A stretch of DNA of 64,000 nt. Origin: Sporichthyaceae bacterium (GTDB lineage Bacteria > Actinomycetota > Actinomycetes > Sporichthyales > Sporichthyaceae). The stretch spans positions 20,910 to 84,909 of the forward strand of contig DASXPS010000093.1 in the NCBI GenBank assembly GCA_036493475.1. Reading direction: 5' to 3'. This document shows, piece by piece, positions 1-8,562 of the stretch. The notes under the pieces were generated by a model. That model saw only the letters and a program-made list of their open reading frames with translations, ran no database searches and was not told the DNA's origin. Each line of letters opens with the position of its first letter. Position 1 is the stretch's first letter. The position numbers and the translations under genes were made by a program.

Positions 1-308
1 GCGGCCGGCACGGCTCGGCCACTGCCGGATGACGCGGCCGGCTTGGCCTTGACGAGCGGGGCCGCCGGGTCGGTGACCACGGTCGCGGTCGCCGCGGCCG
101 CGCCCGGGGTGGCGGTAACCGCACCCGGGTTCGGCGCGCCGGTGTCGATGACCACCGGCGCCGCATCGCTCGCGCCGGTGACGCCGGCCGAGACCGGCAC
201 ACCCTGCTGGGCGGCCACGATCTCTCCGCGGCTCAGACTGCTGGCGCAGCCGCCGAGCAGAACGAGCCCGCAGAGGATCACCGATGTCCGGCGGGTCAGG
301 CGGTTCAT
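1..308 (-). CDS. Liv-type ABC transporter substrate-binding lipoprotein (N-terminal part only)
   Basis: This is the first ~102 codons of a secreted lipoprotein; the gene runs off the window edge. The N-terminus has arginines, a hydrophobic stretch and the lipobox LLGGC with the lipidated Cys at residue 21, followed by a long Ala/Pro/Thr/Val-rich linker. The linker includes an IDTGA motif that also occurs in the linker of the binding protein at 25390-27015. Its ATG overlaps the stop of the LivF-type ATPase gene (ATGA), so it is the last gene seen in that operon. Position and lipobox suggest the extracytoplasmic solute receptor of the importer; the binding domain itself is not visible, so the substrate is unknown. 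Confidence 0.8.
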   Translation of the reverse strand, partial: MNRLTRRTSVILCGLVLLGGCASSLSRGEIVAAQQGVPVSAGVTGASDAAPVVIDTGAPNPGAVTATPGAAAATATVVTDPAAPLVKAKPAASSGSGRAVPA

Positions 309-1030
309 CGCGGTGCTCCTTCGGTGGACGCTGCGGCGCGGACCGGCTCCAGACCCGCGTAGGACTGGAAGATCCGCTCCTCGTCGAGCTCGTGCGGCTC
401 ACCGACGAAGCCGACGCGGCCACGGGAGAGCAGCACGACGTAGTCGGCCAACGCCAGTGCCCGCCCGACGTACTGCTCGACCAGCAGCAGCGCGGCCCCC
501 CGGGCGCGCAGGGCGGCGAGGAAGGCGAAGACCTCGTCGACGACGACCGGGGCCAGACCCATCGAGACCTCGTCGAGCAGGATCAGCCGCGGGGACTGCA
601 GGTAGGCCCGGGCCAGCGCGAGCATCTGTTGCTCGCCGCCACTCATCGAGCCGGCGCGTTGGTTCATCCGGCGGCCCAAGGTCGGGAACGCCCGTACCGC
701 CAGATCCAGCTCGGCGGCGCGGTTACCCACGAACAGCGCCAGGTTCTCCCGCACGGTGAGCCCGGGGAAGACCGCGCGGCCCTCCGGCACGGTACAGACC
801 CCGTGCCGGACCAGGTCATGCGGATGACGACCCGTCACATCCGTGCCGTCCACGAGCACCTTGCCGCGCATCGGCCGCAGCGTGCCCGCCGCGACCCGCA
901 GCAATGTGGTCTTGCCCGCGCCGTTCGGCCCGAGCAGCGCCACCGTGCTGCCGTCGGGCACCACGAGGTCGACGTCGCTGAGTACCGGCGCACCCGTGTA
1001 CCCGGCGGTGACGTTGCGCAGCTCAAGCAT
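305..1030 (-). CDS. Liv-type ABC transporter ATP-binding protein (LivF type)
   Basis: This 241-residue cytoplasmic ATPase has Walker A GPNGAGKTT (about residue 36), the signature SGGEQQMLALARA (about 135) and Walker B LILLDE (about 155). The ending VVDEVFAFLAALRARGAALLLVEQYV is typical of the LivF (HAAT) subfamily. The start is ATG, overlapping the end of the LivG-type gene by 8 bases. It is expected to pair with the LivG-type protein to drive the fused permease. Substrates of this family include branched-chain amino acids, amides, urea and aromatic or lipid-like compounds, so the family name does not fix the solute. Confidence 0.92.
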   Translation of the reverse strand: MLELRNVTAGYTGAPVLSDVDLVVPDGSTVALLGPNGAGKTTLLRVAAGTLRPMRGKVLVDGTDVTGRHPHDLVRHGVCTVPEGRAVFPGLTVRENLALFVGNRAAELDLAVRAFPTLGRRMNQRAGSMSGGEQQMLALARAYLQSPRLILLDEVSMGLAPVVVDEVFAFLAALRARGAALLLVEQYVGRALALADYVVLLSRGRVGFVGEPHELDEERIFQSYAGLEPVRAAASTEGAPR

Positions 1031-1826
1031 GGGCCGCCTCCTCGACGGTCCCGAGGTAGGCCTGGCGGACCCGGTCGTCGCGGAGCACGGCCTCGGTCGG
1101 TCCGTCGCACAGGTGCACGCCGAAGTCCAGTACGTACAGATACGCGCAGATCTCCCGAACCAGGGTCATGTCGTGCTCGACGACCAGCACCGAAGCACCG
1201 GAGTCGGCCACGATGTCGCGCACGATCCGGGCGAACACCTCGGTCTCCGTGGGGTCCAGGCCCGAGGACGGTTCGTCGAGCAACAGCACCGGCGAGCGGC
1301 CGCACACGGCGCGCGCGAGTTCGACCAGCCGCCGCTGACCGGTGGAGAGCGAACCGACCCGGCGAGCGGCGAGATCGGAAATGCCGCACAGCTCCAGCGC
1401 CTCGCGCACCCGGGCTGCCTGCGCCCTGCGGGCCCCGCGCGGGGCGAGGAAACATTTCCATGGCCGCCCGCCGGCCTGGCGCGCCTCAACGGCGAGTCCG
1501 ACGTTCTGCGCGACCGGGAGCGAGTCGCACAACGCGAAGCGTTGGAACGTTCGCCCCAGGCCGTGCCGCGCGCGGTGCGCGGGCGACCAGGAGCTGACGT
1601 CGACCCCGAGCAATTCCACCCGGCCGGCGGCCGGATGCACCGTGCCGGCGCAGGCGTTCAGCGTGGTGGTCTTACCGGCCCCGTTGGGCCCGATCAGGCC
1701 GACGATCTCCCGCGCGCGCACCTCCAGGTCCAAGGCGTCCACCGCGCGGGTACCGCCGAACTGGACCGTCAGCCCGCGGGTGGCCAGCACCCGCTGCTCG
1801 GGTCGTGCCTCGACCGGCGTGTTCAC
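1023..1826 (-). CDS. Liv-type ABC transporter ATP-binding protein (LivG type)
   Basis: This is a 267-residue ATPase with Walker A GPNGAGKTTT, Walker B VLLLDEPSSGLDP and the C-terminal VRQAYLG typical of LivG proteins. The signature motif reads LSTGQRRLVELARA, with STGQ in place of the usual SGGQ. The GTG start at 1826 overlaps the permease stop (GTGA) and is preferred over longer readings, because upstream sequence in this frame belongs to the permease gene in another frame. It is the second ATPase of the importer operon. Confidence 0.92.
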   Translation of the reverse strand: MNTPVEARPEQRVLATRGLTVQFGGTRAVDALDLEVRAREIVGLIGPNGAGKTTTLNACAGTVHPAAGRVELLGVDVSSWSPAHRARHGLGRTFQRFALCDSLPVAQNVGLAVEARQAGGRPWKCFLAPRGARRAQAARVREALELCGISDLAARRVGSLSTGQRRLVELARAVCGRSPVLLLDEPSSGLDPTETEVFARIVRDIVADSGASVLVVEHDMTLVREICAYLYVLDFGVHLCDGPTEAVLRDDRVRQAYLGTVEEAAHA

Positions 1827-3754
1827 CCGCGCACCCCCGCGTGCGTCGGGCGCGCCGGGCGCGCGAGCTGACGGGGCGGCAGGAATTCTCGGCGCCGCAG
1901 CCGTGAGGCCACCCGGCCGCGGTCCCAGCCCCGGTTCAGGTCGAACTGACGGTCCGACAGCAGGCTCGCGGCGATGGCGGCCGCCCCGAAGATCGCGGTG
2001 TACCAGCCCGGGTCCAAATGGATCTGCGTGGGCATGACCGCCAGGGCATACGCCGCGGCCGCGGCGCGGATCACCGTGGCCCGCGAGCCGAACAGGGCGA
2101 GCACGGCGACCCAGGTCAGGCCGACGGTGTATCCGTAACCGCGGCTGCTGGCCTGCAGGGTCACCCCGGAGGCGAGCGCCCCACCGATCGAGGCGAGGAA
2201 ACCCGCGATGCAGAACACGGCCGTGCGGATCGTCGTGGTGTCCCCACCGTTGGCCGCCACCGCGTCGGCGGACTCCGCGTTCGCCTGCAAGAGGCGACCC
2301 AGCCGAGCCCGCTGGATGCCGAAGACCAGCACCGCGGCCAGGGCAGCCAGGGACACGCAGAGGTAGTAGTAGCCGCGGTCGGTGGCCAGATCGAGTCCGA
2401 ACAGCGAGATCTTCGGCCGCGCCACGGCGCGGAAGCCGCCACCGAACATCGCCTGCGTCGGGTACACCAGCTGCTGGAGCAGCACGGCGAACGCGAAGGT
2501 CGCCAGCGCCAGATAGAGCCCGGAAAGGCGCAGCGTGGGCAGCGCCACCGCCACCGCGACCGGCACCGCGATCAAACCGGTGGCCAGCAACGCCGCACCC
2601 CACGGCAGCCCGGCGTCGAGGAACTTACTCATCGCCGCGGCGCCGATGGCGGCGAAGGCCGCATGTGCCAGCGAGACCTGACCCGAGGTCCACACCATCA
2701 GCCCGAGGCCGAGGAAGACCACCACCAAGCTCGCCGCGGTGGTCCACACCGACAGGGATGTGTCCACGAAGGCCGGCACCACCAGGGCCACCACGGCCAG
2801 GGCGAGGACCGCCTCCCGGTGCAGCCGCGGCGTGACCGCCCGCCCGCCGGCGGTCCGGCTGCTGCTGGGGACGTCGAAGAACTTCCGCGCCGGGGTCACC
2901 ACGAGCAACGCGAACAGCACCAGGAACGGCGCGACGTCGGGGATCCCTGCCCAGAACGGCGAGTTCGGCAGGTGCTCGCCGATGAACCTGGCGGACAGCG
3001 TCGAGGCCACCCCGATCGCGATACCGCCGGCAAACGTTGCACCGATCGAACCGAACCGACCCACCGCGGCCGCGCCGAATGCCTGGACCACGAGCAGCGC
3101 CAGCACGACGGTGTCCAGGCCGAGGCTGGGCGCCAGCAGCAAACCGGTGGCGCAGGCGAACACCGAGCTGATCACCCAGGCAGCACGACGGACCGAGGTC
3201 GGGTTGTCGCCCTCGTAGGAGAGCAACTGCGGGTTGTCGACGACTGCGCGCATGCGCAGCCCGGTCTTGGTGAAACGGAAGAGCGCGAGCAGGCCCAGTA
3301 CCCCGGCGACCGCGATGCCGAAGCCGATCAGCTGCTCGTAGGAGACGAAGGTGCCGACGATCTTGACGGTGCCCTGCGGCAGGAATGCATTGAGCGGGAT
3401 CGTGGCCGGCCCGTAGTGGACGGCGGCGAGGCCCTGCACGACGAGCAGCAGGCCGACCGTGGCGACGATCCGGTAAACGGCCCGGACCCCGTGCAGACCC
3501 GCGGCCATCCGCTCCAGCACCAGACCGATGGCGGGCGCGAAGACGGCGAGCACGAGCAGCGCGGCCAGCGGCCAGGACAGCCCGCGGATCTCCTTGAGCT
3601 CGTAAAAGACGTAGGCGCCGGCCGCGGCGATCGCTCCGTGCGCGAAGTTGAACAGCCCACTGGTGCGGAAGGAGAGCACCAGGCCGACGGCAGCCAGTCC
3701 GAGCAAGGACCCGGCGACGACGCCGGAAACGACGAAGGGCAGGTAGTCGTTCAC
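1823..3754 (-). CDS. Fused LivH-LivM permease of a Liv-type ABC transporter
   Basis: One 643-residue open frame encodes both permease halves. Residues ~1-300 are LivH-like (start VNDYLPFVVSGVVAGSLLGL, with NFAHGAIAAAGAYV). Residues ~315-643 are LivM-like (GQVSLAHAAFAAIGA, LRLSGLYLALATFAFAVLLQQL, and a late VGLTWVAVLALFG). The join near residue 300 is a short polar linker with no stop or start, so this looks like a genuine fusion; most Liv systems, including the one at 27092-29085, keep two genes. The GTG start at 3754 overlaps the preceding stop. It forms the inner-membrane channel energised by the two downstream ATPases. Confidence 0.9.
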   Translation of the reverse strand: MNDYLPFVVSGVVAGSLLGLAAVGLVLSFRTSGLFNFAHGAIAAAGAYVFYELKEIRGLSWPLAALLVLAVFAPAIGLVLERMAAGLHGVRAVYRIVATVGLLLVVQGLAAVHYGPATIPLNAFLPQGTVKIVGTFVSYEQLIGFGIAVAGVLGLLALFRFTKTGLRMRAVVDNPQLLSYEGDNPTSVRRAAWVISSVFACATGLLLAPSLGLDTVVLALLVVQAFGAAAVGRFGSIGATFAGGIAIGVASTLSARFIGEHLPNSPFWAGIPDVAPFLVLFALLVVTPARKFFDVPSSSRTAGGRAVTPRLHREAVLALAVVALVVPAFVDTSLSVWTTAASLVVVFLGLGLMVWTSGQVSLAHAAFAAIGAAAMSKFLDAGLPWGAALLATGLIAVPVAVAVALPTLRLSGLYLALATFAFAVLLQQLVYPTQAMFGGGFRAVARPKISLFGLDLATDRGYYYLCVSLAALAAVLVFGIQRARLGRLLQANAESADAVAANGGDTTTIRTAVFCIAGFLASIGGALASGVTLQASSRGYGYTVGLTWVAVLALFGSRATVIRAAAAAYALAVMPTQIHLDPGWYTAIFGAAAIAASLLSDRQFDLNRGWDRGRVASRLRRREFLPPRQLARPARPTHAGVRG

Positions 3755-4179
3755 GGTCGGCACCAGCCGCACGGCTCGAGCCCGGTGCGCGCCGGGTTCG
3801 ACAGCACCTCGGCGGGCTTGCCGATCACCAATCGACAGGCCGGCCGGTGGTACAGCTGCCCACCCGGCAGGGCGACCCGGCGGTGGTCGGCGTCGAGTCG
3901 GGTGGCGCGGGCCGGCTGCCGGGAGCGCCGCAGCGCCCGCTGGCGCAGGCCGATCCGCGAGCGGGAGATCAACAGCAGGCGCGCGTTGCCGAACGCGGCG
4001 AGGACCAGCCCGATCGCGGACAGGTTCATCCACGGTGTGCCGTCCTTCAGCGTCGGCTCGTGGGCGGCGCCGTGCCAGCCGAGGAACAGCAGGATCGCGG
4101 CCAGCGCGTTGGCGGCCAGGGTGAGGCGCAGGGCGCCCGGCGTCCACGGCCGGGTGGCGCCCGCCGTCGTCCTGCTCAT
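3751..4179 (-). CDS. Small membrane protein with C-terminal Ada-like cysteine motif
   Basis: This 142-residue protein is unrecognised at family level. Two hydrophobic segments (about residues 17-38 and 50-72) are followed by an Arg-rich stretch and a C-terminal segment reading YHRPACRLVIGK, then GLEPCGWCRP at the very end. The spacing H-x3-C ... G-x-x-P-C-x-x-C resembles the small metal-binding motif seen in Ada-type zinc domains and at the ends of some secreted nucleases. It overlaps both neighbours by ATGA/GTGA, so it is co-translated with the small membrane protein upstream and the permease downstream. It has no counterpart in the second Liv operon. A metal- or redox-linked accessory role is inference. 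Confidence 0.6.
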   Translation of the reverse strand: MSRTTAGATRPWTPGALRLTLAANALAAILLFLGWHGAAHEPTLKDGTPWMNLSAIGLVLAAFGNARLLLISRSRIGLRQRALRRSRQPARATRLDADHRRVALPGGQLYHRPACRLVIGKPAEVLSNPARTGLEPCGWCRP

Positions 4180-4565
4180 CGCGCGGCGGCCCGGGCCGCT
4201 GCGTCATCCGACCGGAGCACGACGGTGTCCGGCGCACCGAGGTCTGCCACGTCGGCGTCGGGCCGGCCGAGCCGGTGCTCGGTCGGCGCGGGGGACTCGC
4301 CGCGGTGGTCGTCGGAGGTGGTGGTGAGCTCGTCGAGCTTGTGCCACTCATCGCGCAGGTCGGCGGAGAGCCACAGGGTGGCGCCCAGGCCGAGAAGGAA
4401 CAGCGAACCGACACCGGCCGACATCAGCAGCGGCAGCTGCTCGGCCGGGTAGGGGGTGCGACTGATCCGCACATAGCCGACCACCAGCATCACGACGCCG
4501 GCCAGCGTCAGTCCCAGCGCCAGTGCCCGGTCCCAGTGGGCCCGCAGTGCGTCCATGCGCGTCAC
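4176..4565 (-). CDS. Two-helix membrane protein, paralogue of 32067-32435
   Basis: This is a 129-residue protein with two membrane segments (about residues 15-33 and 45-66) and a charged, probably cytoplasmic tail. The core VVGYVRISR...QLPLLMSAGVGSLFLLGLGA matches LLGYLGVRR...QLPYLASGGVGGLALIALGA in the protein at 32067-32435, so the two are homologous. In both operons the gene directly follows the secreted anchored protein. The GTG start at 4565 overlaps the previous stop (GTGA); an internal ATG nine bases later is the alternative. No function is known to me. The repeated pairing suggests it is a membrane partner of the secreted protein. Confidence 0.7.
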   Translation of the reverse strand: MTRMDALRAHWDRALALGLTLAGVVMLVVGYVRISRTPYPAEQLPLLMSAGVGSLFLLGLGATLWLSADLRDEWHKLDELTTTSDDHRGESPAPTEHRLGRPDADVADLGAPDTVVLRSDDAAARAAAR

Positions 4566-5803
4566 GACGGTCGGACTCCTCGGAGGCGAAGCAGTTGGCC
4601 CAGCAACAGGACGCCGAGACCGGCTACGACGAAGGGCCAGAACAGAGCCGGATTGAGATCGGCCGATCGGGCGGACAGCGCCGCAGGGCTGACCCGGACG
4701 GTCGGGACGATGGCGCGGGTGGCGGCGGTCGGCCAGGTGGTGGTGGTGGCGACCCCCGGCAGCACGCCGGGTGTTGCCGCGGCGTCCGTGGGAGGCAGCG
4801 CGCCGGTGCCCGTCGGCCCGGCGGTATCCACGGTCGGGCCCACCCGCGGCGGCGGTGCCGCGTCAATCGTCGCGGGCGAGCCGGAGCTGTTCAGCGAGAC
4901 GTAGCTTCGCCCCAGCGTCAGGCTCTGCGTGGTCAGGCCGAACGGTGCGCCGGCCGGCGGCTGGTAGCGCGAGGTGATCTCCAGGCCCGCGGCGAGCACG
5001 GAGTCATCGGTGATGATCGGCTGGAGGTAACGCAAGCCGATCCCCTGCTGTGACAACGCCTTGGCGATCGGACTGTCGTCCGGCAGTGGGGACTTCTGCC
5101 CGGCCAGGCTCAGTCCGTCGGGCCCGAAGGTCAGCGGAACGCCGGCCACGGAGAGCCCGGTCACCACGAGCTGCGAGGTGGGTTGGTGGTCCTTGCCGTC
5201 AGAAATCATCTGGGCCACCGACTGCACGACGCCGATCTCGACCTCAGCGACGGAGATCCCCGTGGCAAGCGTGGTCGCCCGGGCGGTGATCGAGCGGCCG
5301 TCGGTGCTGGTCTCGGCCAGCGAGGAGGCATGGGCGAGCACGACCCCGGCCTGGTGGACGGTGTCCCCGCCCGCGCTGGCCGCGCTGCGGTCCGCGTCGC
5401 TGTCGGCCTCGAGTGAGTAGGGCCCGACCTCCTGGGATGACTTCGGGGTCGCCGGGGCGCGGGAGACGGCGAAGTAGGGGTAGTCCGGAAGCGCCGATAA
5501 TTGCGGGGCGAGCCCGCGCGCGGTGCTCGGCATGGCGGTGATCTGCTCGCCGGGATTGCTCGCCGCCGCGATCGCGGTGCTGTTGCCGATCGCGTCGAGC
5601 AGGGCCCGGGCGCTGGGACTGCCGCCGTCGAAGATCGTCTCCGAGACCGGGGCGTCCTTGACCACGTAGGTCTCGTGGGCCACCTCCGCGGCGGCGGTGG
5701 CAGTGAAGCTGAGCGCGGCGTGGGCAGCGGGAGCGCGGACGAACGGCGCCGCACCGATCAAAACCGGCACGGCGACGATGCCGATGATCCGCAGTCTCAC
5801 CAC
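4562..5803 (-). CDS. Secreted, C-terminally membrane-anchored protein, paralogue of 30716-32038
   Basis: This 413-residue protein has a signal peptide ending near residue 29 (PAAHA), a Ser/Ala/Thr-rich extracytoplasmic region, a Pro/Thr-rich linker (about 305-375) and a C-terminal helix followed by Arg residues (LLGQLLRLRGVR). That layout indicates export and anchoring in the cytoplasmic membrane. A mid-protein segment (SVAQM...LVVTGLSVAGVPLTFGPDGLSLAGQ) aligns with SVASV...LTVHTFGAQLAGVPVTIDSKGISIDNQ in the protein at 30716-32038. It is the first gene of the first Liv operon. Two GTG codons stand in tandem at the start; the outer is given. No enzyme motif is seen. A role in substrate capture or wall organisation beside the importer is inference. 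Confidence 0.7.
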   Translation of the reverse strand: MVRLRIIGIVAVPVLIGAAPFVRAPAAHAALSFTATAAAEVAHETYVVKDAPVSETIFDGGSPSARALLDAIGNSTAIAAASNPGEQITAMPSTARGLAPQLSALPDYPYFAVSRAPATPKSSQEVGPYSLEADSDADRSAASAGGDTVHQAGVVLAHASSLAETSTDGRSITARATTLATGISVAEVEIGVVQSVAQMISDGKDHQPTSQLVVTGLSVAGVPLTFGPDGLSLAGQKSPLPDDSPIAKALSQQGIGLRYLQPIITDDSVLAAGLEITSRYQPPAGAPFGLTTQSLTLGRSYVSLNSSGSPATIDAAPPPRVGPTVDTAGPTGTGALPPTDAAATPGVLPGVATTTTWPTAATRAIVPTVRVSPAALSARSADLNPALFWPFVVAGLGVLLLGQLLRLRGVRPS

Positions 5804-6014
5804 GACTCCGAAACGGGGGACGTTGTTTGGCGTTCGCTCGACTACTTACTGGAGATGAAGACCAGCTAAGTCGATGGCCGGACAATACCCCCGGAACACC
5901 CCCCGTACAAGACCCCATAACTCGGTTCCGTGACAAGTAAGTCGGCGGCTTTCGCGGTTCTGGCCCGGTGTCTTTCTTGACATCAGGTCTAGTTTGCCGT
6001 CACGCTTCCGAGCC
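5804..6014. promoter_or_regulatory. Divergent control region between Liv operon 1 and the P450 gene
   Basis: These 211 bases separate divergently transcribed genes and must hold promoters for both. The 10-base string TAGTTTGCCG at 5990-5999 is identical to part of the operator-like site at 10349-10370, but the other half is not conserved, so this is at best a half-site. A TTGACA at 5977-5982 has no good -10 element at the usual spacing. No ORF is supported. Confidence 0.45.
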
Positions 6015-7313
6015 ATGGCTGACACGGCGTCGGACCCCGACTTCGAAGACGCTGCGGAGCGCTACCTGGCGGCCGACGCAGCCGCTGTCGCCGACCCGTT
6101 CCCGATGTTCGCCCGGCTCCGGGAGAAGTCGCCGGTGCACTACGTCGAGGCGGCCGGTGTCTGGCTGGTCACCCGGTACTCCGATATCTGCACGGTGGCG
6201 CGCAACCCCGTGGTGTTCTCCTCTCGCCAGGCGACCGGCCCGCACGGGCAGCAACGCCGCCGGGCACTGGAGGCCATGGCCGCCGAGTCCGAGAAGCTGC
6301 GCACCGCGCTCGCCGCCGGTGCCTTCCGGGATCGCGAACCCGTGCTGCTGCGCTGCGACCCACCGCGGCACACGGCGCAGCGCAAGCTGGTCAACAAGGC
6401 GTTCTCACCGAGCCGGGTCCGGCAGATCGAGGGCACCGTCGCCGCCATCTGCACCCGCCTGATCGACGCGGTCATCGACACCGGGCGGATGGAGTTGGTC
6501 GCCAACCTTGCGGTCCCGCTACCCATCACGGTGATCGCGGGCGCCCTGGGTGTGGCCGACGGCGATGTGCCGACGTTCAAACGGTGGTCCGACGCGCTCG
6601 CGGCGAGCATCGGTAACGACGCGCTCAACCGCGACCAGGTGCTGGCCCAGATCCGCTGCCAGTCCGAGTTCGCCGCCTACTTCATCGACACCATCGAGAA
6701 CCGGCGGCGTACCCCGCAGGACGACCTGATCTCCGACCTGGTGCACGCCAACGTCGATGGCGAGTCGCTGAGCCAGGACGAACTGCTGACCATGTTTGCC
6801 CAGTTCCTCATCGCGGGGAACGAGACGACGACGACGCACATCACGGCCACCGTCCAACTGCTGCTCGACCAGCCGCTGCTGCTGGCGCGCTGCCGCGCGG
6901 ACCTGAGTCTGCTGCCGAAGCTGGTCGAGGAGTCACTGCGGGTCGAGTCCCCGATCGCCGGCCTGTACCGCACCGCGCTGGTCGACACCGAGGTCGGTGG
7001 CGTCGCCGTTCCGGCCGGCGCGCACCTGTTGCTCTGCTACGGCTCGGGCAACCGCGACCCCGATCAGTTCGCCGACCCCGACTGCGTCGATCTGCAGCGG
7101 GACGGCGAAGGCGCACACCTCGCCTTCGGTCAGGGCCCGCATTTCTGCCTGGGCAGTGCGCTGTCCCGGGCCGAGAGCCGCATCGCGCTCAACGCGCTGC
7201 TGACCCGGATGACCAACCTGCGCCGCGACCCGGACGCTCCCCCGCCGCAACGGGTACCCAGCTACATCCTGCGCGGGGTCCGCCGCCTCGACCTGCTCTT
7301 CGACCCGGCCTGA
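6015..7313 (+). CDS. Cytochrome P450
   Basis: This 432-residue soluble bacterial P450 has the I-helix oxygen-binding motif AGNETTTT (about residue 270), the ExxR motif EESLR and the haem-binding loop FGQGPHFCLG with the Cys ligand near residue 375. The CDPPRHTAQRKLVNKAF segment is shared with the P450 at 23023-24300 (CDPPRHGQQRTLMNKAF), so the two are related. The ATG at 6015 is chosen; a TTG 21 bases upstream is the alternative. It is followed after 13 bases by a Rieske oxygenase and then an SDR, which suggests one oxidative catabolic unit. No ferredoxin or reductase is encoded nearby. Substrate unknown. Confidence 0.92.
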   Translation: MADTASDPDFEDAAERYLAADAAAVADPFPMFARLREKSPVHYVEAAGVWLVTRYSDICTVARNPVVFSSRQATGPHGQQRRRALEAMAAESEKLRTALAAGAFRDREPVLLRCDPPRHTAQRKLVNKAFSPSRVRQIEGTVAAICTRLIDAVIDTGRMELVANLAVPLPITVIAGALGVADGDVPTFKRWSDALAASIGNDALNRDQVLAQIRCQSEFAAYFIDTIENRRRTPQDDLISDLVHANVDGESLSQDELLTMFAQFLIAGNETTTTHITATVQLLLDQPLLLARCRADLSLLPKLVEESLRVESPIAGLYRTALVDTEVGGVAVPAGAHLLLCYGSGNRDPDQFADPDCVDLQRDGEGAHLAFGQGPHFCLGSALSRAESRIALNALLTRMTNLRRDPDAPPPQRVPSYILRGVRRLDLLFDPA

Positions 7314-7326
7314 CCGAGGAGACGCC

Positions 7327-8562
7327 ATGGCACCCACCGTGGACGCCCGGAGCGCGACACCGACCTATCGGGGCGCGGTCGGTCCGGGCGATCCGGCGTG
7401 GAACGACGCTCTCGCCGCGATGCGTCGCCTCGCCGTGCACCACCGGGCGAAGACCACCGACCAGGCCGAGGCCATCTGGCGCGAACCGGCCGACAAGTAC
7501 CGCGACCCGCAGCTGTGGCAACGGGAGATGGCCGCGGTTCACCACCAGGTTCCGCTTCCGCTCGCGCTGTCCTGCGAGCTGACCGAACCCGGCGCGTACA
7601 AGGCGATGGATGTCGCCGGCACCCCGGTCCTGATCACCCGCGGCGCCGACGGCGCGGTGCACGCGATGCTCAACGTCTGCCGGCACCGGGGCTCGGCGGT
7701 GGTGGAGAACGGGGCGGGTGTCGCGAACGCGTTCAGCTGCCCGTACCACGCGTGGACCTACGACACCGCGGGCTGCCTGCGCAGCGTCTACGGCGAGAGC
7801 ACCTTCGGCGCCATCGACCGATCCGACCGGGGACTGTTGAGCCTGCCGGCGGAGGAACGCGCGGGGGTGGTGTTCGTCGGGTTGACCCGGGATCGCCCCC
7901 TCGAGGTGGACCACTGGCTGGGCGACGCGCTACCGGTGCTCGAGGGCCTCGGCCTGGCGGGCTGCCACCTGCACTCCTCGATGCGCCAACTGGACGGCCC
8001 GAACTGGAAGATCGTCCTCGACGGATACCTGGAGAACTATCACTTCGGGCCGCTGCACACGCAGACCGTGTTCAAGCGCAACCTGTCCAACATCGCCGCG
8101 ATCGATATCTGGGGCCCGCACATTCGCAACTCCTTCGCCCTGCGGCCGATCGCACAGGCGATCACTCGGGTCGAATCCGAGTGGGATCCCACGCAGTGCG
8201 TCGGGCTGATCATGTTCGTCTTCCCCGGCCTGGCCATCGCCGGCGGGCTGCGCAACCAGGTGTCGGTTTCGCTGGTCCTGCCGGGCACCACGGTGGACAC
8301 CTCGGTGACCTATCAGTCGCTGCTACTGCGCAATCCGCCGGCGGATGAGGTCGAGGCCAAGGAGGCCGACCACACCAGCGACTGGTTCTACGACGTGGTC
8401 CGCGAGGAGGACTACGCCACCTGTTACGGCATCCAGCGCGGCCTGGAGGCGTTGGCCGGCACCGACCTGCTGTTCGGCCGCAACGAACCCGGCGTGCAAC
8501 ACCTGCACCGCACCATCGACCGGCTCGCGGCCGGTGCCCCGGTCAGCGAGGTGGCCCGGTGA
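7327..8562 (+). CDS. Rieske non-haem iron oxygenase, large (alpha) subunit
   Basis: This 411-residue protein has the Rieske [2Fe-2S] motif CRHRG (about residue 118) followed by CPYHAW (about 138). A catalytic domain follows with a bridging-Asp/His-type segment (DGYLENYHFGPLHTQTVF, about 231-248) expected to bind mononuclear iron. Such proteins hydroxylate or demethylate ring compounds with electrons from a reductase. No reductase, ferredoxin or beta subunit lies next to it, so these must come from elsewhere. The ATG is preceded by GAGGAGAC. The gene ends in a GTGA overlap with the SDR downstream. Confidence 0.92.
   Translation: MAPTVDARSATPTYRGAVGPGDPAWNDALAAMRRLAVHHRAKTTDQAEAIWREPADKYRDPQLWQREMAAVHHQVPLPLALSCELTEPGAYKAMDVAGTPVLITRGADGAVHAMLNVCRHRGSAVVENGAGVANAFSCPYHAWTYDTAGCLRSVYGESTFGAIDRSDRGLLSLPAEERAGVVFVGLTRDRPLEVDHWLGDALPVLEGLGLAGCHLHSSMRQLDGPNWKIVLDGYLENYHFGPLHTQTVFKRNLSNIAAIDIWGPHIRNSFALRPIAQAITRVESEWDPTQCVGLIMFVFPGLAIAGGLRNQVSVSLVLPGTTVDTSVTYQSLLLRNPPADEVEAKEADHTSDWFYDVVREEDYATCYGIQRGLEALAGTDLLFGRNEPGVQHLHRTIDRLAAGAPVSEVAR

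Noticed and set aside
2018..4327. Long plus-strand open frame opposite the fused permease gene
   Set aside because: Its composition is Arg/Gly/Gln/His-rich with no family pattern. It is the antisense shadow of a clear LivH-LivM gene and arises from the GC bias.
5977..6005. TTGACA as a -35 element for the P450 gene
   Set aside because: The position 17 bases downstream (TCACGC) is a poor -10, and nearer matches have wrong spacing.
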